The translations under genes were made by a program, and so were the position numbers. From Planctomycetota bacterium (GTDB lineage Bacteria; Planctomycetota; Planctomycetia; Pirellulales; Thermoguttaceae): 6,666 bases of DNA. The stretch spans positions 1 through 6,666 of the forward strand of contig JAJYGU010000470.1 of assembly GCA_021784975.1 (NCBI GenBank), given 5' to 3'. The notes beneath the pieces are model-generated. The model saw only the letters and a program-made list of their open reading frames with translations. It was not told the origin of the DNA and did no database searches. Position 1 is the stretch's first letter. Every line of letters begins with the position of its first letter. This document shows, one piece after another, positions 5,431-6,666 of the stretch.

Positions 5431-5531
5431 TCCCCTCTCCCTCCGGGAGAGGGTTAGGGTGAGGGGACGCCTCCGCAGGCTCTTACGCAGCACAACCCTC
5501 ATCCCCTACCCGCCTCCCAAAGGGAGAGGGG
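5431..5531. repeat. Palindromic repeat element between def and fmt
   Basis: The left arm (5431-5466) begins with a perfect 9-bp hairpin, ccctctccc-tcc-gggagaggg (5433-5453), then runs on as ttagggtgagggg. The right arm (5496-5531) is a diverged inverted copy: ccctcatcccctaccc followed by a smaller hairpin ctccc-aaa-gggag. The ~101-bp unit resembles the widespread 'CCCTCTCCC...GGGAGAGGG...GGGTGAGGG' dispersed repeats of many bacterial genomes (recalled, not searched). It starts just after the def stop codon and ends 19 bases before the probable fmt ATG. The transcript would carry strong hairpins that could lower fmt expression relative to def. Neither hairpin is followed by a T-run, so an intrinsic terminator is not supported. 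Confidence 0.75.
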
Positions 5532-5550
5532 CGTGTGTTTTGGTCGAGCC

Positions 5551-6543
5551 ATGCGGCTAATCCTGATGGCCACGGGGCCGTTTGCGGTCCCCACCTTTCG
5601 TGCCTTGTACGAGACGCGCCACACGGTCGCGGCGCTGGTGACCGCGCCGCTGCGCACCCATCGCGGCCGGCCGGTGCCGCCGATCAGTTGTCTCCGCGAG
5701 ATCGCAGCCGAGCACGGCACGCCGATCCTCGATCCCGAAGACGTCAATCAGCCGGAGTTTCAGGCGGCGCTAGCCCGGCGGGACGGCGATCTGCTGGTGG
5801 TCTGCGACTACGGACAGATCCTCTCGTCGGCCACGTTAACTGCCTGCCGGCATGGCGGCATCAACCTGCACGCCTCGCTCTTGCCGAAATACCGCGGCGC
5901 GGCCCCGATCCAGTGGGCCATCTACCACGGCGATACGGAAACCGGGGTGACGATCATCCACATGACGCCGCAACTCGACGCCGGGCCGTGCGTCGCCCAA
6001 GCGCGGGTGCCGATCGGCGCCGAGGAGACTGCCGAAGAGTTGGAGCCGCGGCTGGCCGAGGTCGGGGCGCGGCTGGTCTGCCAAACGATCGAGGCCCTCG
6101 AAGGCGGGACCGTGCAGCCGCTGGCCCAGGACGCCACCTTGGCCAGCAAGGCCCCGCGGCTGAAGAAGACCGACGGGCTGATCGACTGGTCGCGGCCGGC
6201 AGTGGCCGTCAAAAACCAGGTTCGCGCCTTGGTGCCCTGGCCGGCGAGCTATACCTTTTGGCATCATTCCGGCGGGCCGCCGCTCAGGCTGATCCTCGGC
6301 CCGATGACGGTCCTCGACTGCTCAACCGGCGTCCCGCCCGGCACGGTCGTCGCGGCCGGCGGCCAGCGGCTGGTGATCGCCTGCGGCCGAGGCGCGGTCG
6401 CCCCCCGAAACGTCCAGCCGGCTGGCAAGAGGGCGATGGCGGTCGATGAGTTCCTCCGCGGCCACGCCCTCCGGCCCGGCAACCGGTTGGGCGCGGAGGG
6501 ACAGGATCGGGCGGAGGGCGGAGGGCGGAAGGCGGAAGGCTGA
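5551..6543 (+). CDS. fmt: Methionyl-tRNA formyltransferase
   Basis: Fmt transfers a formyl group from 10-formyl-tetrahydrofolate to initiator methionyl-tRNA in the cytoplasm. From the ATG at 5551 the protein has 330 residues. It opens with MRLILMATGPFAVPTF and carries the catalytic domain with GGINLHASLLPKYRGAAPIQWAI (102-124). The catalytic residues N105, H107 and D143 (QLDAG) match N106/H108/D144 of the E. coli enzyme. The C-terminal tRNA-binding domain (about 208-314) includes KNQVRALVPWPASY and ends with FLRGHALRPGNRLG. Residues 315-330 (AEGQDRAEGG...) are an extra low-complexity tail, the last ten encoded by GGCGGAR heptads, so the original stop was probably lost or overwritten. An in-frame GTG at 5533 has a GGGAGAGG sequence upstream, but that sequence belongs to the preceding repeat; the ATG gives the family-typical N-terminus despite a weak ribosome binding site. 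It is probably co-transcribed with def. Confidence 0.96.
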   Translation: MRLILMATGPFAVPTFRALYETRHTVAALVTAPLRTHRGRPVPPISCLREIAAEHGTPILDPEDVNQPEFQAALARRDGDLLVVCDYGQILSSATLTACRHGGINLHASLLPKYRGAAPIQWAIYHGDTETGVTIIHMTPQLDAGPCVAQARVPIGAEETAEELEPRLAEVGARLVCQTIEALEGGTVQPLAQDATLASKAPRLKKTDGLIDWSRPAVAVKNQVRALVPWPASYTFWHHSGGPPLRLILGPMTVLDCSTGVPPGTVVAAGGQRLVIACGRGAVAPRNVQPAGKRAMAVDEFLRGHALRPGNRLGAEGQDRAEGGGRKAEG

Positions 6544-6544
6544 G
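6510..6544 (+). repeat. Five-copy GGCGGAR heptad tandem repeat at the fmt 3' end
   Basis: Five consecutive 7-base units read ggcggag, ggcggag, ggcggaa, ggcggaa and ggctgag. The TGA stop codon of fmt lies in the last, diverged unit. Since seven is not a multiple of three, each unit is read in a different frame, and any gain or loss of one unit would shift the frame and move the stop. The reverse complement resembles CTTCCGC-type short tandem repeats that I associate with planctomycete intergenic DNA. Confidence 0.8.
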
Positions 6545-6666
6545 AGTCTACGGCCCTCGCATACCATTTGCATTTTTCAATTTTCATCCGGCAATCTGTC
6601 TTTTCCCTCCCCTCTCCCGCGTTTCCTGCCCTGCCCAGATAATTCAGCCTAAGCGGCCGTCCAAGA
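6545..6666. other. Non-coding end of window with AT-rich and pyrimidine-rich stretches
   Basis: No gene is supported here. An AT-rich patch (6565-6586, catttgcatttttcaa and onward) looks like a remnant of the tttgcaattttcaatttt-type repeats common in planctomycete intergenic DNA. It is followed by an unbroken 20-base pyrimidine tract (6599-6618). No hairpin with T-run suitable for terminating the fmt transcript is visible. Confidence 0.4.

Noticed and set aside
5433..5453. Perfect 9-bp hairpin after def as an intrinsic terminator
   Set aside because: Only two T residues follow the stem, and the hairpin is part of a larger palindromic repeat; fmt downstream on the same strand also argues against termination.
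5535..6449. 304-codon plus-strand frame overlapping fmt
   Set aside because: Different frame from the motif-complete Fmt; Arg/Ala-rich shadow translation.

Overview
The window looks like a piece of a GC-rich bacterial chromosome, most likely a planctomycete of the Pirellula/Blastopirellula type. This is inferred from three things. One gene encodes a secreted DUF1080 (3-keto-disaccharide hydrolase-like) protein, a family greatly expanded in Planctomycetes. The Fmt protein begins with an MATGPFAVPTF-type N-terminus. Almost every intergenic gap holds palindromic or short tandem repeat DNA of kinds I associate with these genomes. No database search was possible, so the taxon is a judgement. No tRNA, rRNA, CRISPR array, transposase or phage gene was seen.

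Layout. Positions 1-420 (minus strand) are the N-terminal 140 codons of a homoserine dehydrogenase, cut by the window edge. Positions 516-3628 (minus strand) hold a three-gene two-component signalling cluster. In order of transcription it is a REC-HD-GYP response regulator (probable cyclic-di-GMP phosphodiesterase), a stand-alone REC protein, and a soluble REC-histidine kinase. Positions 3856-4674 (minus strand) encode the exported DUF1080 protein. A divergent intergenic region (4675-4842) has promoter-like sequences and a perfect 8-bp dyad. Reading away from it on the plus strand are peptide deformylase (def, 4843-5424) and methionyl-tRNA formyltransferase (fmt, 5551-6543), the deformylation/formylation pair of bacterial translation initiation. 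The last ~120 bases are non-coding and contain repeat-like, AT-rich and pyrimidine-rich stretches.

How the genes work together. In the signalling cluster the kinase has no membrane segment or extracellular sensor and carries its own N-terminal receiver. It therefore probably works as an intracellular relay, with the HD-GYP protein as the likely output. In the plus-strand pair, Fmt formylates initiator Met-tRNA and Def removes the formyl group from nascent proteins.

The most striking feature is repeat DNA in or at gene boundaries. An 81-bp inverted-repeat element fills the gap between the HD-GYP gene and the small REC gene, and it supplies the REC gene's start codon and first codons. A 101-bp palindromic element fills the next gap. 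A third palindromic element separates def and fmt. A GGCGGAR heptad array encodes the last ten residues of Fmt. I found no clearly new enzyme system; the novelty lies in these repeat-gene junctions and in their possible effects on translation.
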